A program made the position numbers and the translations under genes. Shown here piece by piece: positions 46,184-54,791 of a stretch of DNA of 64,000 nt. The notes under the pieces are model-generated. The model saw only the letters and a list, made by a program, of their open reading frames with translations. It did not search any database and was not told the DNA's origin. The stretch lies in assembly GCF_003286075.1 (NCBI RefSeq), contig NZ_QLUV01000002.1, positions 1 to 64,000 on the forward strand, read 5' to 3'. The stretch's first letter is position 1, and each line of letters starts with the position of its first letter. The stretch comes from Paracoccus endophyticus. Lineage in GTDB: Bacteria > Pseudomonadota > Alphaproteobacteria > Rhodobacterales > Rhodobacteraceae.

Positions 46184-47007
46184 CCCCTCTCAGCATCATC
46201 ATCCCGGCCCATGACGAGGCCGCGTGGATCGACGGTTGTCTGGCCAGCCTGCTGGCGCAGGATCACGCCGGCAAGGTTCAGATCGTTGTCGTGGCCAACG
46301 GATGCCGCGACGACACCGCGGACCGCGCCCGGCGCCATGCCGCGGCCTTTGCCGCGCGCGGCTGGACGCTGCGGGTCGAGGATCTTGCGCAGGGCAGCAA
46401 GCCCGGTGCGCTGAACCACGGGGACGCCTGCGCCGTTTACCCGGCGCGTGTCTATCTGGATGCCGACATCACGCTGGGACCGGGCCTGCTGGCCGGGCTG
46501 GCGGAGGCCCTGGACCGGCCGCAGGCGGCCTATGCCAGCGGGCGGCTTGTCGTGGCGCCCGCCCGCAGCCCGATCACCCGCGCCTATGCCCGGTTCTGGA
46601 CGCGCCTGCCCTTTGTCGCGCAGGGCGTGCCGGGAGCGGGGCTGTTCGGGGTGAACGGCGCAGGCCGCGCGCGCTGGGGTCAGTTTCCGGGCATCATCTC
46701 GGATGACACCTTCGTCCGGCTGCAGTTTGCGCCGGCCGAGCGCCTTCTGGTCGATGCCCCTTACCTGTGGCCGGCGGTCGAGGGGTTCGGCGCCTTGGTC
46801 GTCGTGCGTCGCCGCCAGAACGCGGGGGTCGCCGAGATCGCGCAGCGCTATCCGGCGCTGGCCTCGGGAACGACCGAGGACCGCCCGACACGTGCGACAA
46901 TTTTCCGACTTGCCCTGACGGATGTTTCCGGATTCGTGATCTATGCGGCGGTGGCTGGGGCGGTTCGTCTCAGGCGTCAGGGGTCAGCCTGGACCCGTGG
47001 CCGCTGA
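46180..47007 (+). CDS. Glycosyltransferase family 2
   Basis: This 275-residue protein has a GT-A fold: LSIIIPAHDEAAWIDGCLASLLAQ, VVVANGCRDDTADRARRHA, SKPGALNHGD, VYLDADITLGPG with the DAD metal motif, and GIISDDTFVRLQF. It is short and lacks a large C-terminal domain. Translation is coupled to the previous GT2 by a 4-nt overlap. Confidence 0.88.
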   Translation: MTPLSIIIPAHDEAAWIDGCLASLLAQDHAGKVQIVVVANGCRDDTADRARRHAAAFAARGWTLRVEDLAQGSKPGALNHGDACAVYPARVYLDADITLGPGLLAGLAEALDRPQAAYASGRLVVAPARSPITRAYARFWTRLPFVAQGVPGAGLFGVNGAGRARWGQFPGIISDDTFVRLQFAPAERLLVDAPYLWPAVEGFGALVVVRRRQNAGVAEIAQRYPALASGTTEDRPTRATIFRLALTDVSGFVIYAAVAGAVRLRRQGSAWTRGR

Positions 47008-47266
47008 TCTGCACCAACCCATTCTTTTCATTATATAAAGTTCCGCTTTCATCCATTTGTGGCCTTGTTCGCCAAATGGTTGAGGATTTCCCTTGCACGT
47101 CGCCTGACCATAAGGGCAGGGTCCCTGAAAACGTCTGTTATCTTTCATGGACTTACACTGCGCATCGCAGAAGATTACCCGCTTTTCGCAGACCAATCGA
47201 TCAAATTTTTCCTTTATTTCTAACGCCTCCCAACCGAGTGTCACGCCAGCCGAAGGAGGGACCATA
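47008..47266. promoter_or_regulatory. AT-rich leader of the priming glycosyltransferase gene
   Basis: This 259-bp gap is strikingly less GC-rich than its surroundings and carries a TTCATTATATAAAG stretch near 47030. It also holds the inverted repeat CCATTTG (47053-47059) and CAAATGG (47073-47079) with a 13-bp spacer. It ends with an AAGGAGG ribosome-binding site. It is probably the promoter and leader of the ExoY-type gene, with a possible operator. No lux-box-like dyad was found in it. Confidence 0.5.
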
Positions 47267-47947
47267 ATGAAGCGAATCGGGACACTGAACGCAGGCGATC
47301 TGGACATTGCGGACGCCGAGGTCACTCCCTCTCCGGCGGATGGATTTTATGCGCGCCGCGTCAAGCGGGCGCTTGACGTGTCGGCCGTGCTGGCCGTGGC
47401 GCCGTTCGTGGTGCCGCTGCTGGTGATCCTGGCGCTGGCCATTCTGATGGGCGGCGGCAAGCCGTTCTATACCCAGCTGCGCGCCGGGCGGAACGGCAAG
47501 GCATTCCGCCTGTTCAAGCTCCGCACGATGGTCCCCGAGGCGGACAAGGCGCTGCAGCAGTACCTGGACAGCGACCCTGCCGCGCGGCTCGAGTGGGACC
47601 GCGACCAGAAGCTGAAGAACGACCCGCGGATCACGCCGATCGGGGCCTTCCTTCGGAAAAGCTCGCTGGACGAACTGCCGCAGCTTTACAACGTGCTGAT
47701 CGGCGACATGAGCATGGTCGGCCCGCGGCCGATGCTGCTGTCACAGGCGCAGCTGTACCCGGGCACGGATTATTATCGCCTGCGCCCCGGTGTGACCGGC
47801 ATGTGGCAGGTCAGCGACCGGAACGATTCGGCCTTTGCCCAGCGTGCAACGTTCGACGCCCTCTACGCGGCCCAGATGTCGTTCATGACCGACATGCGAA
47901 TCCTGTTTCGCACCGTCGGGGTGGTGCTGCGCTGCACGGGTTACTGA
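47267..47947 (+). CDS. ExoY/WbaP-type undecaprenyl-phosphate sugar phosphotransferase
   Basis: This 226-residue protein has one hydrophobic segment (about residues 38-60, VSAVLAVAPFVVPLLVILAL) and the bacterial sugar transferase domain: GGGKPFYTQLRAGRNGKAFRLFKLRTM, LRKSSLDELPQLYNVLIGDMSMVGPRPM and RPGVTGMWQVSDRN. It transfers a hexose-1-phosphate to undecaprenyl phosphate, the first committed step of repeat assembly. The ATG at 47267 is set by the AAGGAGG eight bases upstream; the frame is open earlier but non-conserved. It is the only priming enzyme in the locus. Confidence 0.93.
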   Translation: MKRIGTLNAGDLDIADAEVTPSPADGFYARRVKRALDVSAVLAVAPFVVPLLVILALAILMGGGKPFYTQLRAGRNGKAFRLFKLRTMVPEADKALQQYLDSDPAARLEWDRDQKLKNDPRITPIGAFLRKSSLDELPQLYNVLIGDMSMVGPRPMLLSQAQLYPGTDYYRLRPGVTGMWQVSDRNDSAFAQRATFDALYAAQMSFMTDMRILFRTVGVVLRCTGY

Positions 47948-48168
47948 CCGACTGGCCTGCCAGCCGTTTGCAGCCGGACAGGCCGGCCACGATCCTGGCG
48001 CGCGACACAGGCTAATCGCATGACGGCGAATACCAGCATCGCGAGAACGCCCACCCCCGCATAAGCCAACACCGCCTTCGTGATCGAACCCGTGCAGACG
48101 ACCATCGCCAGCCCGGCCGCCAAGGCCAGAAGGGCGGACAGGATCAGACTGCCAGTCATCGCACGCAT
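47941..48168 (-). CDS. Small two-span membrane protein, unknown
   Basis: A 75-residue frame on the minus strand has two hydrophobic segments (about residues 6-26 and 32-52) and a basic C-terminal tail. It overlaps the 3' end of the priming transferase by 7 bp. No family is recognised. Its hydrophobic pattern and a clean start support a real gene, but the evidence is thin. Confidence 0.42.
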   Translation of the reverse strand: MRAMTGSLILSALLALAAGLAMVVCTGSITKAVLAYAGVGVLAMLVFAVMRLACVARQDRGRPVRLQTAGRPVGQ

Positions 48169-48266
48169 CGCAGGATCACAGGCTGGGACACTTTCCTCAC
48201 CTCAACTTAAAATCGCGTTTGCGTCTGACGACAAGCGCGACAGATCTTGAACAACGTCATTTGACC

Positions 48267-48312
48267 AAAATTTGCCTAAGAAGACCTTAAACATGGGCGA
48301 AAATTAGCCTAA
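48267..48312 (+). repeat. AAAATT(T/A)GCCTAA direct repeat upstream of a glycosyltransferase gene
   Basis: AAAATTTGCCTAA at 48267-48279 and AAAATTAGCCTAA at 48300-48312 match at 12 of 13 bases, with starts 33 bp apart (about three helical turns). They lie in an AT-rich 174-bp gap, and the second copy ends 30 bp before the ATG. The layout suggests a regulator binding on one face of the DNA. The regulator is not identified. Confidence 0.45.
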
Positions 48313-48342
48313 ACTCAACTTCAACGTGTCACGGATGTATTG

Positions 48343-49527
48343 ATGCAGCCGATAGCCTATCTGGTCAACACTTATCCGCGTGGCTCCCACAGCTTTATCT
48401 GGCGAGAGATCCACGCGTTGGAGCAGAGGGGCATGGCCGTCACGCGAATCGCCGCGCGCCGGCCCGACGAGGCGCCGGCCGATCCAGGCATTGCCGAGGA
48501 ACAGGCGCAGACCGTCTACCTCAACGACGATCGCCCGGCGCTTGCGCGCGCGGCCCTGCGCGCAGGCCGCGCGCTGCCGCTGGCGCGCGCGCGCGCCGCG
48601 GCGGGCGAGGCGCCGCTGCGGCGCATGATGGCCTATGCCGCGCAGGGCCGGATGCTGGCCGATCTGTGCCGGGCCCGCGGCATAACGCATGTGCACGCGC
48701 ATTTCGGGACCAACCCGGCACGCGTCGCGGCCTTTTCCCGGCTGTTCGGCGGTCCCCCATTCAGCGTCACCGTCCACGGTCCCGAGGAGTTCGACCGCCC
48801 CGAGGCGCTGGATCTTGCCGGCAAGGCCGCGGCAGCCGCCTTTACGGTCGCGGTCAGCCGCTTTGGCCGCTCGCAGCTGATGCGCTGGGTCGATCCGGCG
48901 CACTGGGACCGGCTGCGCGTGGTTCACTGCGGCCTGAGCCTGGACGAGTTCACCCCCACGGCCTCGCCGCCCGGCCCCCCTCGCCTTGTCGCCGTGGGGC
49001 GACTGGCCGAGCAGAAGGGTTTCGGCCTGCTGGTCCCGGCCTTGATCGCGGCGCGCGCGGTGCATCCCGACCTGACGCTGACCCTGGTGGGGGACGGGCC
49101 GCTGCGCGGCGCCATCGAGGCGCAGGCGCTGCGGGCCGGCCTGGGCGAGGCCCTGCGCCTGACCGGCTGGCTGTCGCCTGCCGAGGTGCGGGCGCAGATC
49201 GCGCAGGCCGATGCCCTGGTCGTGCCCAGCTTTGCCGAGGGCCTGCCCGTGGTCATCATGGAGGCGATGGCCCTGGCCCGTCCGGTGGTGTCCACCTGGA
49301 TCGCCGGCATTCCCGAACTGGTCGTGCCGGGGCAGACCGGCTGGCTTGTCGCGCCCGGCGATGCCGCGCCCCTGGCGCACGCGATGGTCGAGGTGGCGGG
49401 CACAAGTGCCGATCAGCGGGCCGCGATGGGGCAGGCCGGCCGGGCGCGGGTGATCGCGCGTCACGACGTGACCGAATCGGCGCGCCGCCTTACGGCGCTG
49501 ATCGCGGAAACCACGCCAGCGCGATGA
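48343..49527 (+). CDS. Glycosyltransferase family 4 (paralog of the gene at 24852)
   Basis: This 394-residue GT-B enzyme has N-terminal PIAYLVNTYPRGSHSFIWREI, then HVHAHFGTNPARVAAF, VGRLAEQKGFGLLVPALI, LVGDGPLRGAIEAQA and the donor-site GLPVVIMEAMALARPVVSTW. It resembles EPS glycosyltransferases of exosortase loci. The ATG at 48343 is used; a TTG lies immediately before it. The 3' end overlaps the converging phosphopantetheinyl transferase gene by 38 bp. Confidence 0.9.
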   Translation: MQPIAYLVNTYPRGSHSFIWREIHALEQRGMAVTRIAARRPDEAPADPGIAEEQAQTVYLNDDRPALARAALRAGRALPLARARAAAGEAPLRRMMAYAAQGRMLADLCRARGITHVHAHFGTNPARVAAFSRLFGGPPFSVTVHGPEEFDRPEALDLAGKAAAAAFTVAVSRFGRSQLMRWVDPAHWDRLRVVHCGLSLDEFTPTASPPGPPRLVAVGRLAEQKGFGLLVPALIAARAVHPDLTLTLVGDGPLRGAIEAQALRAGLGEALRLTGWLSPAEVRAQIAQADALVVPSFAEGLPVVIMEAMALARPVVSTWIAGIPELVVPGQTGWLVAPGDAAPLAHAMVEVAGTSADQRAAMGQAGRARVIARHDVTESARRLTALIAETTPAR

Positions 49528-50125
49528 TGCGCCCCGCGGCCGTCAGCAGCCGCCCGTGCGCCACCCCGCCCGGCATCCGCGCCACCATGTCATCGGACAC
49601 CACGGTCAGCGCCACGTCCGAAAACTCCAGCAAGGCGCCGGTTTCGGGAAACTGCGCCTTGAACGCGGCCTCCTTGGCGACAAAGGCGGCCAGCGCGCCG
49701 CAGCCATCGAACGGCGCGACGGCGCGCGCCAGGTCGGACAGGCCGGCGTCCATCGGCTCGACATCGACGCCGGGCCAGTGGCTGCCGATCGGCCCCGCCA
49801 CGGCAAGCGCCAGCCCCCGGTCATGCGCGAGGCTGGCGGTCAGGCCGGCAGGCAGGACCGGCCTGCGGTCGGGTCCGGGCAGGATCGGGCCGGGCACCGC
49901 CAGTCCCCCTGCCGCCAGCGCGTGGCGCAAGGCGGCGCGCCCGGCCGCGAACTCTTGCCGGCGCAGGGGGACGGCGCCGGCGACGCAGGCGGCCTCGGCC
50001 GCGAGGAGGGGAGGAGCATCCGCAAGCCGGCACACCGCCGCCGCCCAGCCCGGCGGCAGCAGGGCCGCGACCGCCGCCTGAACCGCCGCCGCCTGGGCGG
50101 GGCTGACGGCCGCAGCCCCCGACAT
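49490..50125 (-). CDS. 4'-phosphopantetheinyl transferase (EntD/Sfp superfamily)
   Basis: This 211-residue protein has the PPTase motifs: RPVLPAGLTASLAHDRGLALA, the magnesium site GVDVEPMD and the catalytic FVAKEAAFKAQFP (K-E-A-x-x-K). It attaches phosphopantetheine to carrier domains. It is the last gene of the NRPS/PKS operon, 16 bp after the NRPS, and would activate the NRPS PCP, the PKS ACP and perhaps the stand-alone carrier protein at 27412. The start at 50125 is chosen because the upstream extension overlaps the NRPS 3' end. Confidence 0.88.
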   Translation of the reverse strand: MSGAAAVSPAQAAAVQAAVAALLPPGWAAAVCRLADAPPLLAAEAACVAGAVPLRRQEFAAGRAALRHALAAGGLAVPGPILPGPDRRPVLPAGLTASLAHDRGLALAVAGPIGSHWPGVDVEPMDAGLSDLARAVAPFDGCGALAAFVAKEAAFKAQFPETGALLEFSDVALTVVSDDMVARMPGGVAHGRLLTAAGRIIALAWFPRSAP

Positions 50126-50141
50126 CACAGGCGCCCCGCGC

Positions 50142-53100
50142 CTACAGCCCGCGCCGGAACTGCTCTCGCAACGCACGCCTGCGGGCCATGGGGTCGCTGT
50201 CCCCCTCGGCCGCGGCGGGGGAGTGCTGCGGCGCAGGCTGGGGCGCCTGGGCCTGCGGCGCGGCAGGCTGGCCTGAGGCCGCGGGGGGCATGGCGACGCC
50301 CGCCGCGGGGGCCAGGGCGGCAGGGGCCGGGCGCGGAGACAGGGATTCCGCGTGCCGGATGAAGTCGCCCAGCACCGGAAAGCGGAAGATGTCGGTCACC
50401 GCCAGGCGTGACAGCCCCAACCCGTCGCGCAGGGTCCGGTGCAGCTGGATCGCCAGCAGCGAGTGCCCCCCGGATGCAAAGAAATTGTCGGATGCCCGCG
50501 CCTGCGCCACGCCCAGCGTCTCGGCCCAGATGCGCCGCACGCCCTCGGCCACGGCGCCGGGCTTTGCGGGCGGGGCGGCGACAGCGGGCGCGGCCGCAGG
50601 GGCCGCCGGCGCGTTGGCGGCCGCGACCGGCGGCGCCACGACGGCCGCGCGCGCAGCCAGCGTCTCGGGCGCGGGCAGGGCCTTGCGGTCGGTCTTGCGG
50701 TTGGGGGTCTGCGGCATCCGCGGCAGCGCCACGATGCGCCCGGGCAGCATGTGGGCGGGCAGGTCGGCGGCAAGCGCCGCGCGCATCGCAGCCTCGTCCG
50801 GGGCCTCCGTGCCGCAGACATAGGCGACCAGCCGCCGGTCGCCGGGACTGTCCTCGCGCACGATCGCCACCGCCTCGGTCACGCCGGGGATCGCGGCCAG
50901 CCGGCTCTCGATCTCGCCCAGTTCGATGCGGAAGCCGCGCAGCTTGACCTGGTGATCGGCGCGACCGACGTAATCCAGCATCCCGTCGGCCCGCCGCCGC
51001 ACCAGATCGCCCGTGCGATACATCCGCGCGCCGCCCGGCGCCGCAGCCTCGGGCGCGACGAAGGGGTCGGGGCGAAAGGCCGCGTCGGTCAGGTCGGGGC
51101 GCCGCCAATAGCCGCGGGTCACGCCGTGGCCGCCGATCCACAACTCGCCCTCGGCCCCGGGGGGAACGGGCGCGCCTTCGGTGTCCAGGACGTAAAGCTG
51201 GGTGTTGGCAAAGCCGGGAACCAGCACCGGGGCGCCCGTGACCTCGCCCACGGCGGACCAGATCGTCGTTTCGGTCGGGCCGTACATGTTCCAGATTGCC
51301 GCCTGCGTGACCGCCCGCAGCCCGGCCACAAGCGCGGGCGGCAGCGCCTCGCCCCCGAGCATCAGGCAGTCCAGCCGCCCCAGTGCGCGCGCCGCGACCG
51401 GATCGTCCAGCAGGATGCGCGCCATGCTGGGCGTGCATTGCAGATGCGTGACCCCGTGGCGCACGATCTGGGCGGCGATGCTGAAGTCGTCGTCCGACGG
51501 ACCCGCGGCGACCCCCACGGCCTGCCGCAGCGCAGCCAGGCGCGGCAGTCCGTCCATCACCACGTCGGGCGCGATGCCATAGTCGATCAGGCAGGCCACC
51601 TCGGTCACGCCGATGGCGCGCAGTTGCTCGACGCGGGCGATGCCGTCCTCGACGGTGCCGAACAGGCCCGAGTCGTCGAAATACCGCAGGAACGCGAACT
51701 CTAGGATGCCGTCCAGTTCGTCCTCGGTCAGGCTGCCCAGATCGACGGCCATGGGGTTGGTCATGCCGGCCGGGCGGCGGAACGCGGGAAAGTCCCAGGC
51801 AAACTGCTTCACCAGCCCCGCGGCGCTGCGCAGATAGGATTTCATCGGCCCGCGCGCGATCTCGCGGGCCTGATCGCGGCTGTCGGCCAGATAGCTGTGC
51901 AGCATCAGCGTGACGGTGAAGTCGCGCGGATCGTGCCCCGCCTCGCGCAGCGCGCCGTGATAGTCGCGGATGCGCGCGGCGACGGTGGCGATGTCCTGCC
52001 CCAGCAGGTGGGTCAGCACGTGCATCCCCAAGCGCCCGGCCTCGATCCAGGTGTCGGGGTTGCCGGCGATGGTCAGCCACAGCGGCAGCTCTCGCTGGAC
52101 CGGGCGGGGCTGGGTCACGACGCCCTGCGTGCCGCGCGCGGACGGAAAGTCCACCCGCTCGCCCCGCCACAGGCGGCGCAGCTGGTCGATCCCTTCGGTC
52201 AGGGCGGCCTTGTTGCCGGGGGGCGTGTTCTCGGGGCGCAGGACAAAATCCTCGGGCTGCCATCCCGATGCGACCGCCAGGCCCGCACGGCCCGCGGTCA
52301 GGTTGTCGATCACCGCCCAGTCCTCGGCCACGCGGGCGGGATGGTGCAGCGGAAGCACGCAACTGCCCGCCCGGACCGAGAGGTTGCGCGTGACGGCCGC
52401 CACGGCCGCGCCGCTGACGGCGGGGTTCGGATAGGGGCCGCCGAACGCATGGAAATGCCGTTCCGGCGTCCAGACCGCGGCAAAGCCGTTCTGGTCGGCA
52501 AAGCGCGCGCCGTCCAGCAGCAGGCGATATTTCTGCGGCCCCGGCCCGTCGTCGTTGCCCCAGTAGAACAGGCTGAAATCCATCTGCCCGCCATGGGTGC
52601 CGCCCGACACGGCCAGCCGCGAATCCTCGCCCGCCACCACCAGCTTGAGGCCGCGCGCAAGGCTCCAGAAGATCTCCAGCACCGAGATGTCGAAGCTGAG
52701 GGATGTCACCGCCAGCAGGCAGTCATCCTCGGCCGCCGGGATCGTGTCGTCGATGCCGGCGAAAAAGTTCACGACGTTGCGATGCTCGACCATGACGCCC
52801 TTGGGCCGCCCGGTCGACCCCGAGGTATAGATCAGATACGCCAGGTTGTCGGGCCGCGCGGTCGCCGCCGGGGCGGGCGCGCTGTCGGGGATCGCGGCCG
52901 GGATCGGCATCAGGATCGCGTCCGACGCGGGCAGCGATGCCGCCAGGCCCTGCTGCACCAGCACCAGCGCGGCGCCGCTGTCGGCCAGGTAATGCGCCAG
53001 ACGCTCGGCCGGATAGTCGGGGTCCAGCGGCAGATAGGCGCCGCCCGCGCGCAGGATCGCCAGCGCGCCGATGACCAGTTCCGGCCCGCGGCGGGCGAAC

Positions 53101-54791
53101 AGCCCGACCGGCTGGTCGGGGCCGACGCCCAGCGCCTGCAGCCGCACGGCCAGCGCCGCGCTGGCGCGGTCCAGTTCGGCGCGGGTCAGGCTGCGGTCCT
53201 GGAACACCAGCGCGGTGCGGTCGGGATCGCGCGCAAGCGTCGCGGCGATCAGGTCGTGGATGGTGGCGTCGGGCACCGCGCGCAGCGTGTCGTTGCCGGC
53301 CGCGGTCAGCGCGCGCGCGGTGGCCTCGTCCATCAGCGGACGGCCCGCCAGCGCCGCATCCGCCCCCTGGTCCAGGATCGCGGTGATCGCCTGGGCGGCC
53401 AGCGCCGCCGTCTGCGCGGGCACGCGGCCGGGATGCAGCAGCCAGCCCGCCGGGCCGTGCGTGACCCACAGGTCCATGTCCGCGCCGGTTGCGCGTCCGG
53501 TCAGGTCCACGCCCAGCCGGGGCTGCGCCTGGTCGCGCAGTTCGGGGGCGCGGCGGGTCAGGTCGGCCAGCGGAAACGCGTGCGCCGCAATCCCCGCCTG
53601 CGCGGCCGCGATCTGATCGGCCAGGGCGCCCAGCGTCGGGGCCGAGGTCAGGTCCACGCCCAGCGGCAGCCAGTCGGCCGCCAACGGGCCTTCGGGCAGG
53701 TCGGCGGGACGAAGCCCCACGTCGATCCGGTCGCGCCCGTCCAGCCGGGCAAGCGCCCAGACCGCCGCCGCCAGCGTCAGCGGGTGGTCGGGCAGGGGCA
53801 GGGGATCGCCGCCGTCGCCCGCCGCGCCGTGCCAGGCCGCCGGAACCAACCGGTCCAGCCGCGCCCGCCACCAGCCGTCATGGCGCGCGGCCCGCGCCGC
53901 CACATCGGTCAGAGCGGCCCGCGCGGCATCGTCGGCCACCGGCAGCCGGTCGCCGGGCGCAAGCCCGTGTGTCCCGCCGTCCAGCGCCACGCGCAGCGCG
54001 CCCTCGCCCGCGGCCACGGTCACGCCGTCGTCGTCCACCGCCAGCACCGCGCCCGGCGCGCCCGCGCCCGCGGCGGGCTGTGCGCCGGTGACAAAGGCCC
54101 GCCCGTCTGGCAGCGCGACCCAGGGCGCGACCAGCGGGTTCCAATAGGGGCCGTGGTCCAGTCCCCGTACCAGCGCGTCCAGCGTGGCCGCAGGCGCGCG
54201 CCAGTCCAGCATCCCGCCCGCGTCGGGGCGGCGGTCGCGGGCGAAATAGGCACGTTGCGTCAGGTCCTGCGCCACGGGCGACAGCGCGCCCGTTTCCAGC
54301 ATGGCCATCACGTCCTCGAACCCGTCGGCGGCGGCGGCATAGGCCTTGGCGTTCAGGGTCAACGCAGTTTCGCGGGGGTCCAGTGCGATGTCGCGCGTGA
54401 CCAGCAGGTCGCCCTCGTCCACGCCGCCGGCGATCAGGTGCCAGCTGACGCCGTGACGCGCGTGGCCTTGCAGGATCGCCCAGACCGGGGTGTTCAGCCC
54501 CGCCATCGCGGGCAGCGGCCCGTCATGAAAGTTGATGGCGCCGCGGGTGCCTCGGGCCAGCATGGCGGGCGGCAGCAGCGACAGGTTGGCGATGGAAAAC
54601 AGCCAGTCCGCCGCGGTGTCGCCGGGGGCGTCCTGATCCTCGACCGTCAGGCCCGCATCGGTGGCCCAGCGGGCCAGGTCCGGGTCGCGGGTGACGACCG
54701 CGCGGACCGCATGGCCGCGCTCGATCAGGCGCTGGGTGCAATGGCGCAGCAGGCTTTCGTTGCCGACGACGATGGCGGAGAAGGGGGTCAT
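50142..54791 (-). CDS. NRPS: formyltransferase - partial C - A (with inserted luciferase-like monooxygenase) - PCP
   Basis: This 1549-residue megaenzyme has, in order: a formyltransferase with its C-terminal domain at about residues 1-310 (INFHDGPLPAMAGLNTPVW, GGVDEGDLLV); a shortened condensation-like region at about 340-500 without an HHxxxDG motif; adenylation core part 1 at about 520-735 (LAYLIYTSGSTGRPKGV); a MupA/Atu3671-type FMN luciferase-like monooxygenase at about 737-1087 (MDFSLFYWGND, AAVWTPERHFHAFGGPYPNP); adenylation core part 2 to about 1400 (NMYGPTETTIWSAVG, KLRGFRIELGEIE); and a PCP with Ser1444 in GGHSLLAIQL. There is no TE. It probably loads, N-hydroxylates or otherwise oxidises, and formylates an amino acid that the upstream-encoded PKS extends. 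The amino acid is unknown. Confidence 0.93.
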   Translation of the reverse strand: MTPFSAIVVGNESLLRHCTQRLIERGHAVRAVVTRDPDLARWATDAGLTVEDQDAPGDTAADWLFSIANLSLLPPAMLARGTRGAINFHDGPLPAMAGLNTPVWAILQGHARHGVSWHLIAGGVDEGDLLVTRDIALDPRETALTLNAKAYAAAADGFEDVMAMLETGALSPVAQDLTQRAYFARDRRPDAGGMLDWRAPAATLDALVRGLDHGPYWNPLVAPWVALPDGRAFVTGAQPAAGAGAPGAVLAVDDDGVTVAAGEGALRVALDGGTHGLAPGDRLPVADDAARAALTDVAARAARHDGWWRARLDRLVPAAWHGAAGDGGDPLPLPDHPLTLAAAVWALARLDGRDRIDVGLRPADLPEGPLAADWLPLGVDLTSAPTLGALADQIAAAQAGIAAHAFPLADLTRRAPELRDQAQPRLGVDLTGRATGADMDLWVTHGPAGWLLHPGRVPAQTAALAAQAITAILDQGADAALAGRPLMDEATARALTAAGNDTLRAVPDATIHDLIAATLARDPDRTALVFQDRSLTRAELDRASAALAVRLQALGVGPDQPVGLFARRGPELVIGALAILRAGGAYLPLDPDYPAERLAHYLADSGAALVLVQQGLAASLPASDAILMPIPAAIPDSAPAPAATARPDNLAYLIYTSGSTGRPKGVMVEHRNVVNFFAGIDDTIPAAEDDCLLAVTSLSFDISVLEIFWSLARGLKLVVAGEDSRLAVSGGTHGGQMDFSLFYWGNDDGPGPQKYRLLLDGARFADQNGFAAVWTPERHFHAFGGPYPNPAVSGAAVAAVTRNLSVRAGSCVLPLHHPARVAEDWAVIDNLTAGRAGLAVASGWQPEDFVLRPENTPPGNKAALTEGIDQLRRLWRGERVDFPSARGTQGVVTQPRPVQRELPLWLTIAGNPDTWIEAGRLGMHVLTHLLGQDIATVAARIRDYHGALREAGHDPRDFTVTLMLHSYLADSRDQAREIARGPMKSYLRSAAGLVKQFAWDFPAFRRPAGMTNPMAVDLGSLTEDELDGILEFAFLRYFDDSGLFGTVEDGIARVEQLRAIGVTEVACLIDYGIAPDVVMDGLPRLAALRQAVGVAAGPSDDDFSIAAQIVRHGVTHLQCTPSMARILLDDPVAARALGRLDCLMLGGEALPPALVAGLRAVTQAAIWNMYGPTETTIWSAVGEVTGAPVLVPGFANTQLYVLDTEGAPVPPGAEGELWIGGHGVTRGYWRRPDLTDAAFRPDPFVAPEAAAPGGARMYRTGDLVRRRADGMLDYVGRADHQVKLRGFRIELGEIESRLAAIPGVTEAVAIVREDSPGDRRLVAYVCGTEAPDEAAMRAALAADLPAHMLPGRIVALPRMPQTPNRKTDRKALPAPETLAARAAVVAPPVAAANAPAAPAAAPAVAAPPAKPGAVAEGVRRIWAETLGVAQARASDNFFASGGHSLLAIQLHRTLRDGLGLSRLAVTDIFRFPVLGDFIRHAESLSPRPAPAALAPAAGVAMPPAASGQPAAPQAQAPQPAPQHSPAAAEGDSDPMARRRALREQFRRGL

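Noticed and set aside
47984..47990. CGGACAGG after the priming transferase gene, considered as a dyad half
   Set aside because: The matching left arm is missing, and it lies within the 3' part of the small minus-strand frame.
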